Shown in pieces: positions 34,862 through 46,846 of a stretch of 64,000 bases of DNA. How positions within the stretch are numbered: the stretch's first letter is position 1; the number at the start of each line of letters is the position of its first letter. The notes under the pieces are model-generated. The model worked only from the letters and a program-made list of their open reading frames with translations. It ran no database searches and was not told the DNA's origin. Both the position numbers and the translations under genes were made by a program. The stretch is taken from contig OX411543.1 of assembly GCA_948146395.1 (NCBI GenBank), positions 66,413,474-66,477,473 of the forward strand. Direction: 5' to 3'. Source of the DNA: Fragum whitleyi (Eukaryota > Mollusca > Bivalvia > Cardiida > Cardiidae).

Positions 34862-35431
34862 TCTTATTTAGATAAATCCATCACAAGACAACAAATATTA
34901 AGACAGGTCCAAATTGTAAAGAGTTGCAGATTACATACAATATGCGGGCAAATTAGCAGAAAGGGTAGATAGTATTAGGGAGAAAGGAGAACATGTTAGT
35001 GATAAGCATTTTTTCATTTCACTATTAGCAAGGTCATTCGTCAAGATCAAATAAAAAAAGCTAGCTATCTTTAACAAACAGTGTTTTTAGTAGTGATAAG
35101 TAAGAAAATATCTGGTAAACATGATAAGGACAAGGTGAATAATCATGGTTTTATTCCAGAAAATTGACCTCGTGTGTTGTTTCGTCTATTCAGTTCCCTC
35201 GCCTTCAGTACTATCAGTACTTTGATTTTATTACAGCGTAGTGATATGCAAGCACTGTGTTGAACACACAAAGCACTTCGTGTCGCACAAAAGTTGATGA
35301 CGTATACTCGACCTATTTTACCCCTTTTGACCCCTTTTGAAATTCATTCGAAACTATCTCCACTCACTCATTCAAAATCATTAAGAAATCGTTTCAACAC
35401 CTTGTCAAATTTTACGATGCTTTTAACTTTA

Positions 35432-35670
35432 TAATGTGATCACCCGTGGCGCCCGGCGTCTGGGCGGCGTCGACCTCATTGCCTGGAGCATAATTCTGCC
35501 ACCTTATGTCCAATTGACTTGAAACTTGGCAGTTATCGTCATCTCATGAATACAGAGTGCAATGTGCAAGAACCGTTAATCTTCCTAGCTTAATTTTAGT
35601 TTTTTTCCTTTTGTGTTTTTCATACTTCGCCATCCAGCAGTGTAAAGGGCGAATATATTGAGATTTTTCC
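35432..35670 (+). repeat. Repeat fragment with GC-rich head
   Basis: GATCACCCGTGGCGCCCGGC, GGGCGGCGTCGACC and CAATTGACTTGAAACTTGGC resemble the opening of a repeat of the kind at 63.8 kb. No tandem units remain. Confidence 0.4.
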
Positions 35671-36922
35671 ACCTTGTTAAAGAATTACATGTTTTACTTT
35701 AGGAGACCAATTGCACCATTTTGCTACGAAATCAACCCACAAATGTATTCTCTGGTCTACTCAGTTGTAACATTTTACTTAGACAATGACCATGACGTTA
35801 AGGCAAGAGGACATTTTTTCAAAAAACACACCAACTATCAGTATGACGGGATTTAATTGATTTAATGTGGTTAAAGGCCACCCACCTATAACAATAGTTC
35901 ACATATGTCTCAGTGGACTACAGAAAGACGGATGTGAATTGATATTTCATATTAAACTGCAGTTCAACCATGACATTCCTTTCCAAGCCCCCAACTGCTA
36001 CCCCGATATTTCAACCCATTTTGTTGGAGACAAATACAGAAAAGACAACTTGTAACGGGGAAAGTTTGTACCAAATAAATTCAATTTGGTTTCATAAAAA
36101 ATGTTTCGAGCCAATTTGAAAGACATGTGTTTAATTTTGTCAACAAAAAGCACTATTTCTAGCTTTTCTATGTATCGAGAAATAAACTCTTGGTATGCAC
36201 AAGCAGTTAGACAGCATTAGACAACCCTTAACATACCGGTTTAGCCAAAACATTGTAGAAAAGGGCGATTTTGCTCAAAACAAGAAGCTGTACGACGGTT
36301 GGGAAAGATTGGCCAAATGTAAACAAAATGTAGTCCAAACTAATTACTAGGTACTGCTACATTTGTATGTATGAAACTCAAATCCTAAAAAGTCGTTTTG
36401 CAAACCAGCCACCTTGACCTATTTTGTAAACACGAATACCATTCCATTTGGATTGTGTGTAGACCTATTTACAGTTTTGTGTATTATCAAACGAAGAAAA
36501 TGGACATAAACAGTTGTTTCTACTGTTTAGGTGGATTAGCAATTTATCTCGCAAATTCACAATTTACTAATGCAACATCTATCTTGAATAAGACCAAACC
36601 GTTTTCCAGATATTTGTTTACAAAATAGGTCAAATCTCATGGTTACAATAGTTCTTTTTGAGTCAAAGTTTAGACCTACAGTTTATGTGATACGATGTAA
36701 GTACCTTCGTCTACATTCTGTTCAAATTAAGGCAAAATTGCTTCAAGCTGTCAGGAAATTATTTGTTTTGAACAAAATGGCCCCTTTTCACATTGACTTA
36801 ACAATATTGGCATGTGATGGGGTCACTGATGTTGTGAAACTGTTTGTGCTAGTCCAGAGCTTCTTTTTTTTTCGGGGGGGGGGGGTATTGTTCATCTGGA
36901 TCCTCTGCCTTTTTACTTGTTT
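35671..36922. other. AT-rich stretch, no supported gene
   Basis: Four short plus frames (35674-37058) carry no recognisable domain. A G-run lies at about 36876-36885. Confidence 0.4.
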
Positions 36923-36923
36923 T

Positions 36924-38690
36924 AGCTTACCTGGGTGCGAAGTGCTCAATGTGCGCTTTTGTTGTTATGTGATGTCCGACGTCCATCGTTCGTCTTGTGC
37001 CGTCAACATTTACCCTGTTGACACTCTAAAGGCCACATTTTTTGCTCTTTCAACCTGATAAGTGGTCAAATTAACTGTCTTCAAAATATCGGTCGAATTT
37101 AAAATTGGGTCAAGTGGGGTCCAAAGCTAGGTCACGAGATCAAATTTAAGAAAAAACATTGTAGACACTCTTGACGTTATATTTTTGCTCGATCAAACTG
37201 AAAATGGGTTACATTGATTGTCTTGTTGAAATATCAGCCAGGTTCAAAAGTGGGTCAAGTGGGGTCAAAAACAAGGCTTTCAGGTCAAATCTAACAATAA
37301 TCTTTAGACACACAAGAGGTCATATATTTTGGTCAATCGACCTAAAAATCGGCCAGAATGACTGTGTTGACGAAATCTCAGCAACGTCTGAAATTTGGTC
37401 AAGTGGGGTAAAAAAAAACTAAGTCACGAGGTCAAACGGTGGAAAAACTTGTAGAAGCTCTAGAGGACATATTTTTACTTAATCAACCTGGAATTGGTCA
37501 GATTGATTGTCTTGTTGGAATCTCGGCCAATGTCAGTTCAAAATTGGGTCAAGTGAGGTCAAAAAGTAGGATAAGAGGTCAAAATCTTAGAAAAATCTTA
37601 CAGACATTATAGACGACCATACGTTTTGCTTAATCAACCTGATAATCGGTCAGACTGACTGACTCTATAACAAAACAATTTTGGGTCAAGTGGGGTAAAA
37701 AAGAAGGCAACGAGGTCAAATCTTGAAAACCTTGTAGACACTGTGGAGGTGATAACTTCTTGCTTAATCAACCTGCAAACTTGTCAGATTGGTTGTGTTG
37801 ATGAAATCCCGGCGAAGTTCGAAATTTGGTCACACGGGGTAAAAAAATAAGTCACGAGGTTAAATCTTATAAAAACTTTGTAGACCTTCTAGGTGATTGT
37901 GTTTGTGAATCCTCGGCAGAGTTCGAAATTTGGTCAAGTTTGGTAAAAAACCAGATCATGAGTTCAAAACTTAGACAAAATTTGTAGACACTCTACGGTC
38001 CATATTTAGGACTCAATAAACCTGAAAATTGTCAAAATAGACTGTTTTGGTGACATCTCGGCCAAGTTCAGTTCAAAATTGGATCAAATAGGGTAAAACA
38101 CTAGGCCACGATTTCAAATCATAGAAAAAACTTGTACCCACACTATAGGTCATATTATTTGTTCAATTAATTTGAAAATTGGTTGGATTGATTTTCTTAA
38201 TAAAAACGCAGACAAGTTCGAATTCTTATAAAAATAACGTTGTAGACATTCTAGAAGCCAATTTTATCAATCAACCCTAAAATCGGTCAGATTGATGGTC
38301 CTAAAAAATCTCCGTCATGTTTGAAATTTGATCAAGTTGGGTCAAAATCTAGGTCACGAGGTCAAATATCAGAAATACCTTGAAGATACTCTGTAGACCA
38401 TAGTTTCTCTCAATTAAGCTGAAAATTTGTCAGAATATTTGTCTTGATGTAATCAGGTTGGGGCAAAAAAAGAAGTAAACAGGTCAAATGTTGAAAAACC
38501 CTCGTCGACACTTATGTGGTTCTATTTTTTATTAATCAACCTGAAAGTCGACTAGAAAGATTGTCTTGATGGAATCTCGGTCAAGATCGAAAGAGGTTCA
38601 AGTGGAGTTATAAATCTCTGGTCAAGTGGTCAGATCTAAGACTCTTAATTGAGGTGGGCGATTTAGGGCCACTATCTTCGTCTTGTTTGT
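36924..38690 (+). repeat. GCTCACCTGAGC-type element, diverged, ~120-bp units
   Basis: Opens AGCTTACCTGGGTGCGAAGT with a partial hairpin. It continues with about twelve diverged units built on ATCAACCTGAAAATTGGTCA, TTGTCTTGTTGAAATCTCGG, GGGTCAAGTGGGGTCAAA, GGTCA(C/A)GAGGTCAAATCTTA and TTGTAGACACTCTA. It closes with GAGGTGGGCGATTTAGGGCC. The minus-strand fragment at 25.7-26.07 kb belongs to the same family. Confidence 0.75.
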
Positions 38691-39839
38691 AAATTGAGGG
38701 TACAAAACAATTGTGTAAAAATCACTTTACATGAATATGCACCGAAAAAGTTCTACTTGATTTTTTTTTCAATATTTACCTATTACCTTCACCTTGAAGC
38801 AAAAAGTACTAATGATGGGAGACATTTGCTGTTCAGTGCATAATTATGCATAATTATGATTTGACACACGATAAAGACTAACATCAACCTGCATAGAGGT
38901 ACCGTCTGACGTTATCCGACACTGACTACTATTTTACTAATAATTGTGGAAAAGGCTGGTTTAAAGTTTCCCAAAATTCGATTTTTAAAAAGAAAAGCTC
39001 GTAACGGATAAAGTCAACATTGTTAAGATCTTATGGAGAATAATTGCACAGAAATATAAATCCTACTAATATCACATCTTTAGTCTTCCCGGAGTGTTTC
39101 CTATTACTTAAATTTCTTTCTATTTAATGGCTTCTTTTGATTCAATTAGACAACAATTACGCAACATTCAACACCCAAGTGTTTGTATGAGGTATAAGAA
39201 GGGTCATTATGTAAATAAAACCGCTTTTGTTTCCATAGAAATACGAAATTGAATTATCTCTTTCATTGACATTGTTAACGCTTCTATCAAATTTTGTAAC
39301 AGAATCAATCCACTTAAGCTTATTTCTTTTTTGAATCCATTTTATTACTCTTAAAGATGAATGATGAAATATTATCAAGTAATATTCTTGGTTGATGTAT
39401 AGCTTATGTATAACGCATTTTAGATTGCTAGTTGATGTTAATGACGTAACGTCAAATTCTGGTGATGTACGTCGTTACACGTAAAACGACGTTAAATAAA
39501 CGGACTCCACGTTGAGTAATCTCCGACCCCTCATTCGGTACCAATTAACGTGTTTGTTGCAAAGTTAACTTTGAAATAGTAAATTACTGCACGATGGCAA
39601 TCTACAAGTTAGCTGCAGCTCATTCCGTTAGAAACGAGATCGAGTGGGATTTTATAGGTTTAATTGATAATTTGTCCATGAATTTATCTCGTTATTAGAC
39701 TTCTTTCACAAGGTACGCTCGTTACAATGCTAGATGTCCAAGTATGAAAAAAACCCAAATGGAAATAGCTAAAAAAAAAGCACTCTGTGTTCATGATAGG
39801 AAGATTACTTACTAATTTAAAGCCAATCGAACATAAGAT
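38691..39839. other. AT-rich stretch, no supported gene
   Basis: The minus frame at 39157-39378 has no domain. Around 39440-39500 several ACGT-rich motifs cluster (TGACGTAACGTCA, GTACGTCGTTACACGT), with a similar string near 44902. Confidence 0.4.
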
Positions 39840-39947
39840 GACAGAGTTTTTCTCCGGACAAAGAAGTTTACGCCGCCTGCCCTCTCTCCGCAGATCACGG
39901 GTGATCCAAAAATACGTCTCGTCTTTCGACGGCGTATAAAACATCAA
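39840..39947 (-). repeat. GTATACGCC-type repeat fragment, minus strand
   Basis: Read on the minus strand: TTTTATACGCCGTCGAAAGA, then GGCGGCGTAAACTTCTTTGT and a CCGGAGAAAA string. It is the head of the repeat that starts at 63781. Confidence 0.55.
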
Positions 39948-41465
39948 TTTTTTGTTTGAATATCAAAACTGTAAATGAGATTTTTTCTAATAAATATACA
40001 TGTTTATTTGTACTTAAAACATGTTTGTCGTACTTTTAAATCACAATCCATTCCCTTGATCCTATTGACCGTTTTTGAAGACATTTTAAAGTTTTCCATG
40101 GCATAAAATTAAACAGACTAATTATATACTGAAAAAAAAAACACAAAATGATTGAATTTATTATTGATTATTATTTTACTTTATCTTTACACTATAACCC
40201 TTTGGTTAAATATATTGACAAACGACATTTTGAAATATCCAGTCCGTCGATATGTCTATGATTTCGTGAAAGGGTGTTTACTACAACGTCAGTAAAATAC
40301 ATACGTCGGAAAATAGGCGCTCAGGGACATTTCTTTTAAAAGACGCAAATGAAATTCTAATAACTTTTTTATTAAATGTTCGAACTAAATGGAATTTTGA
40401 CAGACGGATCAATACAAAAAAAACGATATTGCTGTATTATTGTTTTATTGAAAAGGTAAAACAATGACCGACTTTTCGTTCAGCTACAAATTCTAACGTA
40501 AATATTTATTTTTTTTGTGAATTTCATAATGAATTTTCGAAAAATAACAATATCAATATTTTTTAGGTATAAATCTATTCTTTATATCAAATACTCATTA
40601 TATTATTAAACCGTAGCGATTTAAAATAGAAATTTTTAAGCTATACTGATTAAAAATGCAAATCTCTACAAAAATTTCCAGAAGTTTTTTAGATATCATT
40701 TTTCTCCCTTATTACCGACCGAAACGGGAATTGTGTCGCTGAAACGTTTACGACTATTGCTTTTAATTTGTATGTTGCTTATTCTTTACAACGTTCACCA
40801 GTGCTATATAGTGGGAAAAATCAAACCCAGTAAGATCTTAATGGAGCTAAATATTTTCGAGAGAAAGTAGAGCGCACTTAGTTTCAATGTACTAAATTTT
40901 GAGAGGTGCCTTCCTCAGACAACAAAACATTTTGGAAATGGCGTGATACAAGGCTTCTATACGAAACGTAGACAATGAAAAGACACTTTTTAAATATGAA
41001 AAGGAATATTCATTAATTCATCTTTCAATTAATATGGACATGTACTGTAAAATCTTCTTGATTGAATTATTGTAGCCTTCTGAAAACAGCAATAGTTCAT
41101 GTATATTATTGCCATTTTTCAGAGTATGCAATTTTCAATTGAGAATTGTGAAAAATTTAGGGTATGTTCCCATCGGACTTTAAATGTTTTGATAACTAGA
41201 ACACCCAATCTATTTGCCTTCAACAATAATTTACCCCACGCTACAAAAATCTAAAATTTGGATCTGAAATTTGGCATTTTTGCAAAATTCTAACTTTCTA
41301 TGGCCTGTTTCTATGGCAACATAGCGCCTCTTTCCGAATGAGTGATGTATTTTGTAATGATCTTTTATAGGGATCAACTTTTGCAAGTTTGAACAAAATC
41401 TGTTCTTATGCGTGCCAAAAAAGTGTAAGTGCTTACAGAGAATGGCTATTAATGTTTAATTGGTT
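39948..41465. other. AT-rich stretch, no supported gene
   Basis: No domain, RNA gene or clear repeat is seen. Confidence 0.4.
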
Positions 41466-41469
41466 TAAA

Positions 41470-41720
41470 AAGGGTTTAATCTCGCGTCCAACAATCTCTC
41501 AGTCAAATCGCGGCGACTGGAGCGCCTAACATTGAATTCCTGGTATTTCTCACACTACATCCTTTCCTAGCCTCCAGCAGCTGTCCCACATAGGTCTATG
41601 ACTATCGACCCATTGTAGGGAAAAAAATAGTCGGAAGGGATGAGTGCCGCCGTCGGGGATCGAACCCGTACCTCTAGATTGACAATCCTACGAGCCACCA
41701 ACTGCGCGACGGTGGTGGCA
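41470..41720 (-). mobile_element. SINE family S1, minus strand, with tRNA(Asp)-like head
   Basis: On the minus strand the head reads CCGTCGCGCAGTTGGTGGC (A box) and later GGGTTCGATCCCCGACGG (B box, 41656-41670). The ends CCGTCG and CGACGG can pair, and the anticodon loop TTGTCAA would give GTC. The body at lower coordinates carries the S1 blocks (CTAACATTGAATTCCTGGTA, CACATCCTTTCCTAGCC, CATAGGTCTATGA). Presence of the body and poor anticodon-stem pairing argue against a working tRNA gene. Confidence 0.75.
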
Positions 41721-41756
41721 CACATATGTTAATTTTTAAAAAACGATCTTATACAA

Positions 41757-44363
41757 ATTCACAATAGGACGAAATTTCGCTTATGAAACAATCGCCTGTG
41801 AATTGGAGCACATAAACATGGATGTCCGATAATTATGGTATTTCTCTCACCAGAACGATTATTAACTTACATCCTTAACTTGCCTTCTGCTTCTACCCTC
41901 CTAGGTTAAAGATTATTTTACCAATTGGTAAATACATAGAAATTAAACTACGACATTGATTTGACAATAAATTACCTGTACAAAATACCTACCTACATAA
42001 ATATTTTGTCTTTTCTTTTATTCTTATTTACGCAATGACATCCGATAATCATTCTTTAACGAAAATCTGCATTTGACCGAAAAAGATAGAAACGTTGTAA
42101 TTACAACGTTTTTGTTGAAGATCAGCGCTATATGTTTTGAATTGCTAACTTCTCAATCGACGATCATTTACGTTTTGTCTCTGACTGATGCGCAATACAA
42201 GTAAGAGAATCATCAGAGCACATAAACATGGATAGCCGAAAATTCTGGTATTTCTCTCACCAGAACGAATATTAACTTACATCCTTTACTTGCTTTCTAC
42301 TTCTACCCTCCTAGGTTAACGATTATTTAATAATAGGACGAAATTTTGCTTATGAAACAATCGCCTGTGAATTGGAGCACATAAACATGGATGTCCGATA
42401 ATTCTAGTATTTCTCTCACCAGAACGATTATGAACTTACATCCTTAACTTGCTTACTCTTTCTACCCTCCTGGGTTAACGATTATTTTAACAATAGGACG
42501 AAATTTCGCTTATGAAACAATCGCCTGTGAATTGGAGCACATAAACTTGGATGTCCGATAATTATGGTATTTCTCTCACCAGAACGATTATTAACTTACA
42601 TCCTTAAATTGCCTTCTGCTTCTACCCTCCTAGGTTAACGATTATTTTACCAATTGGTAAATACATAGAAATTAAACTACGACATTATTTTGACAATAAA
42701 TTACCTGTACAAAATACTTCCCTACATAAATATTTTGTCTTTTCTTTTATTCTTATTTACGCAATGACATCAGATAATCATTCTTTAACGAAAATCTGCA
42801 TTTGACCGAAAAAGATAGAAACGTTGTAATTACAACGTTTTAGTTGAAGATCAGCGCTATTTATTTTGAATTGCTAACTTCTCAATCGACGATCATTTAC
42901 GTTTTGTCTCTGACTGATGCGCAACACAAGTAAGAGAATTATCAGAGCACATAAACATGGATGTCCGATAGTTCTGGTATTTCTCTCATCAGAACGATTA
43001 TTAACTTTCATCCTTAACTTGCTTTCTACTCCTACCCTCCTAGGTTAACGATTATTTTACCAATTGGTAAATACGAGGGTGGATCAAAAATTACGTAGAC
43101 TAGCGTTGCAGAAATTTTGATTTCACAGACTTTGAAGAGAAAACTACATTGTTATTAAATTGAGACAATTTTCTTTTTGTCATGTAAATTTGGATGAAAT
43201 CCAAATACTTGGTCACCTGTAGCAACTATTCTGAAACATGTAGTCATTTGGTACCGGCGCACGGTAACGACGTCAATATGACGCTGCGGTATTGATAAGT
43301 TCCGTCTCAAAAGTCAGCACTTTTCAAAATACTCAACTCAACAATAAACACGATTTCTGCATGGCCTATCCATTGGATAAGTACTATTTTCAAATCCATC
43401 TGATAAAAAAAGGATGAACTTAAATGTGTAATGTGTCTAAACGATGCTGAACTGATGTTGTTCTGTGACAATTACAGATTAAACGCCGAGGAGACGTTTT
43501 CCAATCTCCGAGTGTCATCCTTCAGACGCACTCTCCATTCTTAAACAAACCCTTTAAACCATTAAAAAAGAAGGTATCTGCTTACATTTGAAGACCTTTT
43601 AGCATATTTTATCATTTAAACCTCTTGATTAGGTTTTCCATAGGTCCAACGGAACTTTATTATTGTCTGGTTGTCTCTGGCTGCGCCGGTGCCGTCGTTT
43701 CGAAGTTCAAAAATTGACGCGTGTCCTTAGTTTACTTACTTTATATATGAAAAAAGTGAATGGATTATGCTTAAATTTTAAGTATCCTAACTCATAACGT
43801 CAACACGTAATTAGGCGAAGTTTTGAAGTTTTTGGTCCAAATTGAGGGAACAATTACAGGTAAAAAAACTAGGAAGTAACGTTACAAAATGGGTTGCGCC
43901 GGTAGCACCTACCCAGGTATATTAAATGTTCGATTTTTTACGTCAGAGCCATAGCAGACTCTTGTAAAATTGATATTGTGTCAACATTAAATGATTTGAG
44001 ATGTGTACAAAATTTCATTGATTTCCGTCGGGAAATGCCAAAGTTATAGTAAAAGTCCACGTATTTTTTGATCCACCCTCGTACATAGAAATTAAACTAC
44101 GACATTGTTTTGACAATAAATTACCTGTACAAAATACTTCCCTACATAAATATTTTGTCTTTTCTTTTATTCTTATTTACGCAATGACATCAGATAATCA
44201 TTCTTTAACGAAAATCTGCATTTGACCGAAAAAAGGTAGAAACGTTGTAATTACAACGTTTTAGTTGAAGATCAGCGCTATATGTTTTGAATTGCTAACT
44301 TCTCAATCGACGATCATTTACGTTTTGTCTCTGACTGATGCACGACACAAGTAAGAGAATCAT
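41757..44363 (+). repeat. Modular tandem array of long (409-bp) and short (160-bp) units
   Basis: A shared core starting GCACATAAACATGGATGTCC occurs at about 41809, 42217, 42378, 42538 and 42947. Two kinds of linker follow it. The long linker has CCAATTGGTAAATACATAG and the palindrome AAACGTTGTAATTACAACGTTT. The short linker is CAATAGGACGAAATTT...CGCCTGTGAATTGGA. The order is short linker-core-long-core-short-core-short-core-long-core-long, the last long linker being split by a mariner-like element. The core resembles the body of SINE family S1 (TGGTATTTCTCTCACCAG, ACATCCTTAACTTGCC, CCTCCTAGGTTA), so the array may have grown from a SINE. Confidence 0.8.
43074..44081. mobile_element. Mariner-like TIR element, 1,008 bp, with TA duplication
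   Basis: Inverted ends are CGAGGGTGGATCAAAAATTA on the left and TATTTTTTGATCCACCCTCG on the right, flanked by TA at 43072-43073 and 44082-44083. Sister array units read GGTAAATACATAGAAATT at the same place, giving the empty site and confirming a 2-bp TA duplication. CGAGGG ends plus TA are typical of mariner-type elements. No transposase frame of useful length remains, so it is non-autonomous or decayed. Confidence 0.85.
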
Positions 44364-44528
44364 CAGTCTTTTAATTCTGGGGAGGGGTGACCCCATTTAG
44401 TTCGTAAATTGTCCAGAGCCATAACAGATAAAATTTCATGGAAAAAATGTAGAAGGTCTGCTGTTGGTATGGTAAAATATAGGTTCGGATTTATCGAGTT
44501 CAGAAAGAAATGAATACTCCAGTTACTT

Positions 44529-44766
<238 letters not shown>

Positions 44767-44795
44767 CTATTGAATGATATCAGAAACGTTCACCA

Positions 44796-44820
44796 TTAGT
44801 ACTTTCAGTGCTTTGATTTA
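44796..44820 (-). repeat. Right-end-like copy of family F terminus
   Basis: TTAGTACTTTCAGTGCTTTG followed by ATTTA is the reverse complement of the AATCAAAGCACT...AGT(A/G)CT ends at 12394 and 32181. It lies just beyond the tandem array and microsatellite. Confidence 0.55.
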
Positions 44821-45612
44821 TGTAAGATTTATTTCTTAATGACGAAAATTAAGATAACCAGAATGAATAAACTTACACCATCACGCAATTTTTTCAATAC
44901 GCCGAACCTTTTGACGTTACGTCAATAACGTAGTAATTTCGTCGTTGTAGTGCTTAAAAATTGTAAGTGTCTAAAACGTAGAAACACTAAGACCACAAGG
45001 TAGGTTTTTATAGACTGATGACGTATTCGAGGAGATATTTTCCATATCAATTAAAAGCAGTTGCTATTTGATATACTATATTATGCGGGTTTTTTTAATT
45101 CCATCGTCTTAGGCCCTTGCTTAACATATGCACAAATATCTAGAAATATTTGTTAAACAATCTCTTGTCGCCACCACAGATTATCTTTTACGGAATATGC
45201 AGAAATTTAAGAAATAAAAAAACATGCTTTCGACGTGAGACAACATCAGTGCTAGGAAGGAGAATAATTTGGGCGAGTCTCAGATTGTAACAAAGGTTAA
45301 CAGCTTTGTCATCGATATAAGCACACAACCTGGAATACCTGGGTTAATTCGTAGCATGACTTAAAATCGAGATGGATACACTCGAAAAATGTTAAGGTCT
45401 GGGCCAATGAGCGTTTAGAATCTACTAAGACTTGTGCAAGTTTCTGTAATGTTATCGGATTTCGAGCCATCCCTAAACGGAAAAGAATGCAAGTCCGTTC
45501 CAGAGGTACAATAAACAGACGCATACGTTATTTCAGAATCATCGAGTGAAAAAAGAAAAGATATTATGTGTGAGTGATAGATCTCTACAATTGTCAATAT
45601 GACTCTTTTTAA
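44821..45612. other. AT-rich stretch, no supported gene
   Basis: Two overlapping minus frames (45309-45597) compete for the same bases, and neither has a recognisable domain. Confidence 0.4.
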
Positions 45613-45614
45613 CC

Positions 45615-46090
45615 CATAGACTCCATTCGGAACATCACTCGGCTATTTCCGTGAACTACAACATACCTCGGATGTATGTAAGGCGGATGGGTATGTAACA
45701 AAACTGTGCATTTTGTTAGGCGGAAACAGTGAAAGAAAAAATAGCGAACCGGTGCTATCTTTAGATTGATATTTTTTACAGTAAATAAGGGCTGAAAAAT
45801 CTTAATTTTTGAGAATGACGAATCATTCTCAAAAATTAAGATTTTTCAGCCGCTATTTGATAATCTAAAATGATTTATATAAGGATACGATGGTTTCACG
45901 TCAGAGACTTAAAATGAGTATCGTGGGCGACGTTGAATGTTTTCACTCAAAGTTTCGAGGGCGAACGCCATTTTAACTGACGTCATCGAGTTTTTCCAAG
46001 GTTTTTCCGTATTTTTGAAGATAGTCCGTCTAGGTACATCCGAGGTTGATCGTGAGATTTGCCGAGTGGTGTTCCGAATGCATAGACTCT
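45615..46090. mobile_element. Foldback-like MITE with perfect internal hairpin
   Basis: The left end (CATTCGGAACATCACTCGGC, then CCTCGGATGTA) is mirrored at the right end (TACATCCGAGG, GCCGAGTGGTGTTCCGAATG, CATAGACTC). Length is about 475 bases. A 62-base perfect hairpin sits near the centre. No coding frame. The target duplication is unclear. Confidence 0.7.
45790..45851. repeat. Perfect 29-bp inverted repeat, 4-base loop
   Basis: Arm GGCTGAAAAATCTTAATTTT... (45790-45818) is exactly complementary to 45823-45851, with loop CGAA. Confidence 0.95.
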
Positions 46091-46442
46091 AGAGGTTCGA
46101 TATTCTGTATGTGACGTCACGTGATATTCTCATTTTCAGGTGGAGGTACCTTAGCACACTATAATTTCAATAATGCCTTAAATTGTTTAAATTTTGATCA
46201 GTTTGAGATGAAAACTGAGGTTAACGGTTTAGGGCAATCAAGGTCCTACTTTATCTTTTTAATTTACATTGTGTATTTTGTTTTCGTAAACGATTCTTTA
46301 GAGAATTTGATAGTGATTAACCATCGAGACATTAATTGCAGCACTATTCATAACCATTTCTTCTATTAGAACTAGTCTCACGCAAGAAACAGATCTAAAA
46401 TGTGTCAATGACCAAAGTCTTGTCTTGCTAAACTCTTCTCCA
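46091..46442. other. AT-rich spacer, no supported gene
   Basis: The frame at 46121-46369 has no domain. Confidence 0.4.
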
Positions 46443-46588
46443 CTTATTTCACTATTATGAACCAAGGTAAATGTTATCTTTTTATTGCTTTTTATTTCAC
46501 AATTATGAAGAAAGGCAGGTTTTACCTTTTTATTGCTTTTTATTTAAAAATTATGAACACAGGTAGGTTTTACCCTTTTATTGCTCCC
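46443..46588 (+). repeat. Three-copy tandem repeat, 48 bp
   Basis: Units carry TTATTTCACAATTATGAA, AGG(C/T)A(G/A)GTTTTACC and TTTTTATTGCT, with ATTGC at 46484, 46532 and 46580. Confidence 0.85.
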
Positions 46589-46844
46589 TGTGAGGCGAAC
46601 GCATAGTCGCATCTTCGTCTGGTCCGTCTGATTTCTCCATGACTCTTAGACAAATCTTGATGAAACTTTAAATATGAATGTCTTATTATATTGCGGCGAT
46701 TTTCCCGGTTTTAGGGTTGCCATTATTATTTTCTATCATTAAAAGATGTGCAATTCTAAAGCGAAAAGTCAGATAAATTCAAAGTGTTAAGTCAAAGTTC
46801 AAGGTCATGTGCTAAAGTTAAGTTTATGAAAAGTGTAGAGTCTA
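46589..46844 (+). repeat. Short repeat fragment, GCTCACCTGAGC superfamily-like
   Basis: GCATCTTCGTCTGGTCCGTC followed by ATCTTGATGAAACTTTAAAT resembles the head and first unit of that superfamily. No tandem array follows. Confidence 0.4.
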
Positions 46845-46846
46845 TA

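Larger units (their letters stand above)
32181..35227. mobile_element. Candidate larger element bounded by AATCAAAGCACT ends (family F)
   Basis: The left end AATCAAAGCACTAAAAGTGC...GAAGGC at 32181 recurs as its reverse complement at 35201-35227 (GCCTTCAGTACTATCAGTAC...TTTGATT). The left 500 bases equal the dispersed repeat at 12394-12897. A further right-end-like copy is at 44796-44820. The terminal sequence is itself palindromic (AGCACTAAAAGTGCT). A GCTCACCTGAGC-type repeat lies within it. Inverted, hairpin-bearing ends around tandem repeats recall the Pearl/HINE-like bivalve elements, but that assignment is inference. Confidence 0.5.
32066..35429. mobile_element. CAGTTAA-type TIR element (family T1), copy 1, split by nested insertions
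   Basis: The left end is TA|CAGT, an A-run (32070-32087), then ACATCGTGAAATTGAC. The next 90 bases match copies at 46.85 and 56.14 kb (CATTCCGAT, CACTC(A/G)CTCA(A/G)CGCTC, CAATCATTCATT). The family's right half resumes at about 35337 (GAAATTCATTCGAAAC...CCTTGTCAAATTTTACGATG) and ends near 35429. Intact copies span 375-437 bases, so most of the roughly 3 kb between is inserted. TA target duplication and CAGT ends fit Tc1/mariner-like non-autonomous elements. Confidence 0.6.

Noticed and set aside
41640..41715. tRNA-Asp gene on the minus strand
   Set aside because: A and B boxes and acceptor pairing are present, but the anticodon stem pairs badly and a SINE body shared with five other loci follows.
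45309..45597. Two overlapping minus frames of 60-71 codons
   Set aside because: They use different frames over the same bases and have no domain.
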